Below the pieces are notes generated by a model that ran no database searches, was not told where the DNA came from, and worked only from the letters and a program-made list of their open reading frames with translations. From Siphonodentalium dalli (lineage: Eukaryota; Mollusca; Scaphopoda; Gadilida; Siphonodentaliidae): a DNA stretch of 64,000 nucleotides. The stretch lies in contig CP136065.1 in assembly GCA_032622095.1 (NCBI GenBank), positions 208,236,151 through 208,300,150 on the forward strand, read 5' to 3'. This document shows positions 63,801 to 64,000 of the stretch, piece by piece. The translations under genes were made by a program, and so were the position numbers. Position 1 is the first letter of the stretch. Each line of letters begins with the position of its first letter.

Positions 63801-64000
63801 GGGGATGGCAAATAAGGAATCGACAAATTTTGAAGGAAATTTCGTATAGTTTGAACATTTAGTGGCACAAGCTGTCGCTATATGGCCACATAATCATCAT
63901 TTGTACCCGCCTTACTGAAAACCCGGACCAGTTGACCGTCGGTTGACCACCTACAGATATCATGGGGGGATGGCAAATAAGAAATCGACAAATTTTGAAG

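Larger units (their letters stand above)
33276..64000 (-). repeat. 165-bp satellite array, right arm (reverse orientation)
   Basis: About 186 copies of the same unit run continuously on the minus strand to the window end. The same sub-types appear as complements: AAGGAATCG, CTACAGATATCATGGGG, ATCACCATT, GGTCGACC, CCATACTGAAAAC, CCCACCTTAC with GTCGTTATATGG, and AATCGCAAAA. The arm has its own private variants and duplications, so it is not a plain mirror copy of the left arm. No gene, RNA or mobile element was seen. A dozen or so units carry small indels, mostly in the C/G-run and the A/T tracts. Confidence 0.98.

Noticed and set aside
1-64000. CRISPR array
   Set aside because: Units are 165 bp, contiguous and without unique spacers; there are no cas genes.
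1-64000. Alpha satellite or another CENP-B-binding satellite
   Set aside because: Unit length and sequence do not fit the 171-bp alpha unit as I know it, and no CENP-B box pattern was seen on either strand of the monomer.
1-64000. rRNA or tRNA gene tandem array, or telomeric repeat
   Set aside because: No conserved RNA gene core, promoter box pair or short telomere motif is present in the monomer.

Overview
The whole 64 kb window is one tandem satellite DNA array. I found no gene, RNA gene, transposon or unique sequence. The repeat unit is about 165 bp and about 44% G+C (73 of 165 by hand count on one unit), giving roughly 385-390 head-to-tail copies by division. A long, nearly pure array of nucleosome-length units with higher-order structure points to a eukaryotic chromosome, most plausibly a centromeric, pericentromeric or other heterochromatic block. 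I do not recognise the family and cannot name the organism. All comparisons were made by eye; stated spacings were counted between specific variant bases, and block edges are approximate.

The left arm (1 to about 33,093) carries the monomer in one orientation and the right arm (about 33,276 to 64,000) in the opposite one. The 33.06-33.35 kb switch is compound. A perfect spacerless 70-bp palindrome (33,059-33,128) is followed by 19 bp of scrambled sequence, then a last partial forward unit (33,148-33,278) that folds back on the right arm as a 70-bp hairpin with a 58-nt loop. From about 0.9 to 2.8 kb out on each side, rare variants sit at mirrored positions (coordinate sums 66,546-66,547). The right arm therefore looks like an inverted copy of the left that has since diverged by gain and loss of whole monomers.

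Both arms have higher-order repeats (HORs). Left arm: a pair of blocks spaced by 12 units near the start, a 15-unit spacing at 11.8-16.4 kb, a duplicated 34-unit (5.61 kb) super-unit at 15.35-26.5 kb built on a 17-unit HOR, and an 18-unit (2,970 bp) tandem duplication at 25.8-31.8 kb. Right arm: a large segmental duplication (36.2-44.5 kb against 47.6-54.3 kb), an 11-unit (1,819 bp) tandem duplication nested in its first copy, a 14-unit (2,310 bp) tandem duplication at 53.0-57.7 kb, and a 17-unit spacing at 58.8-61.6 kb.

The few longer open reading frames are by-products of a 165-bp (55-codon) repeat and carry no sign of coding. The interest lies in array architecture: a strand-switch breakpoint inside a satellite, mirror symmetry around it, and the record of unequal exchange on both sides.
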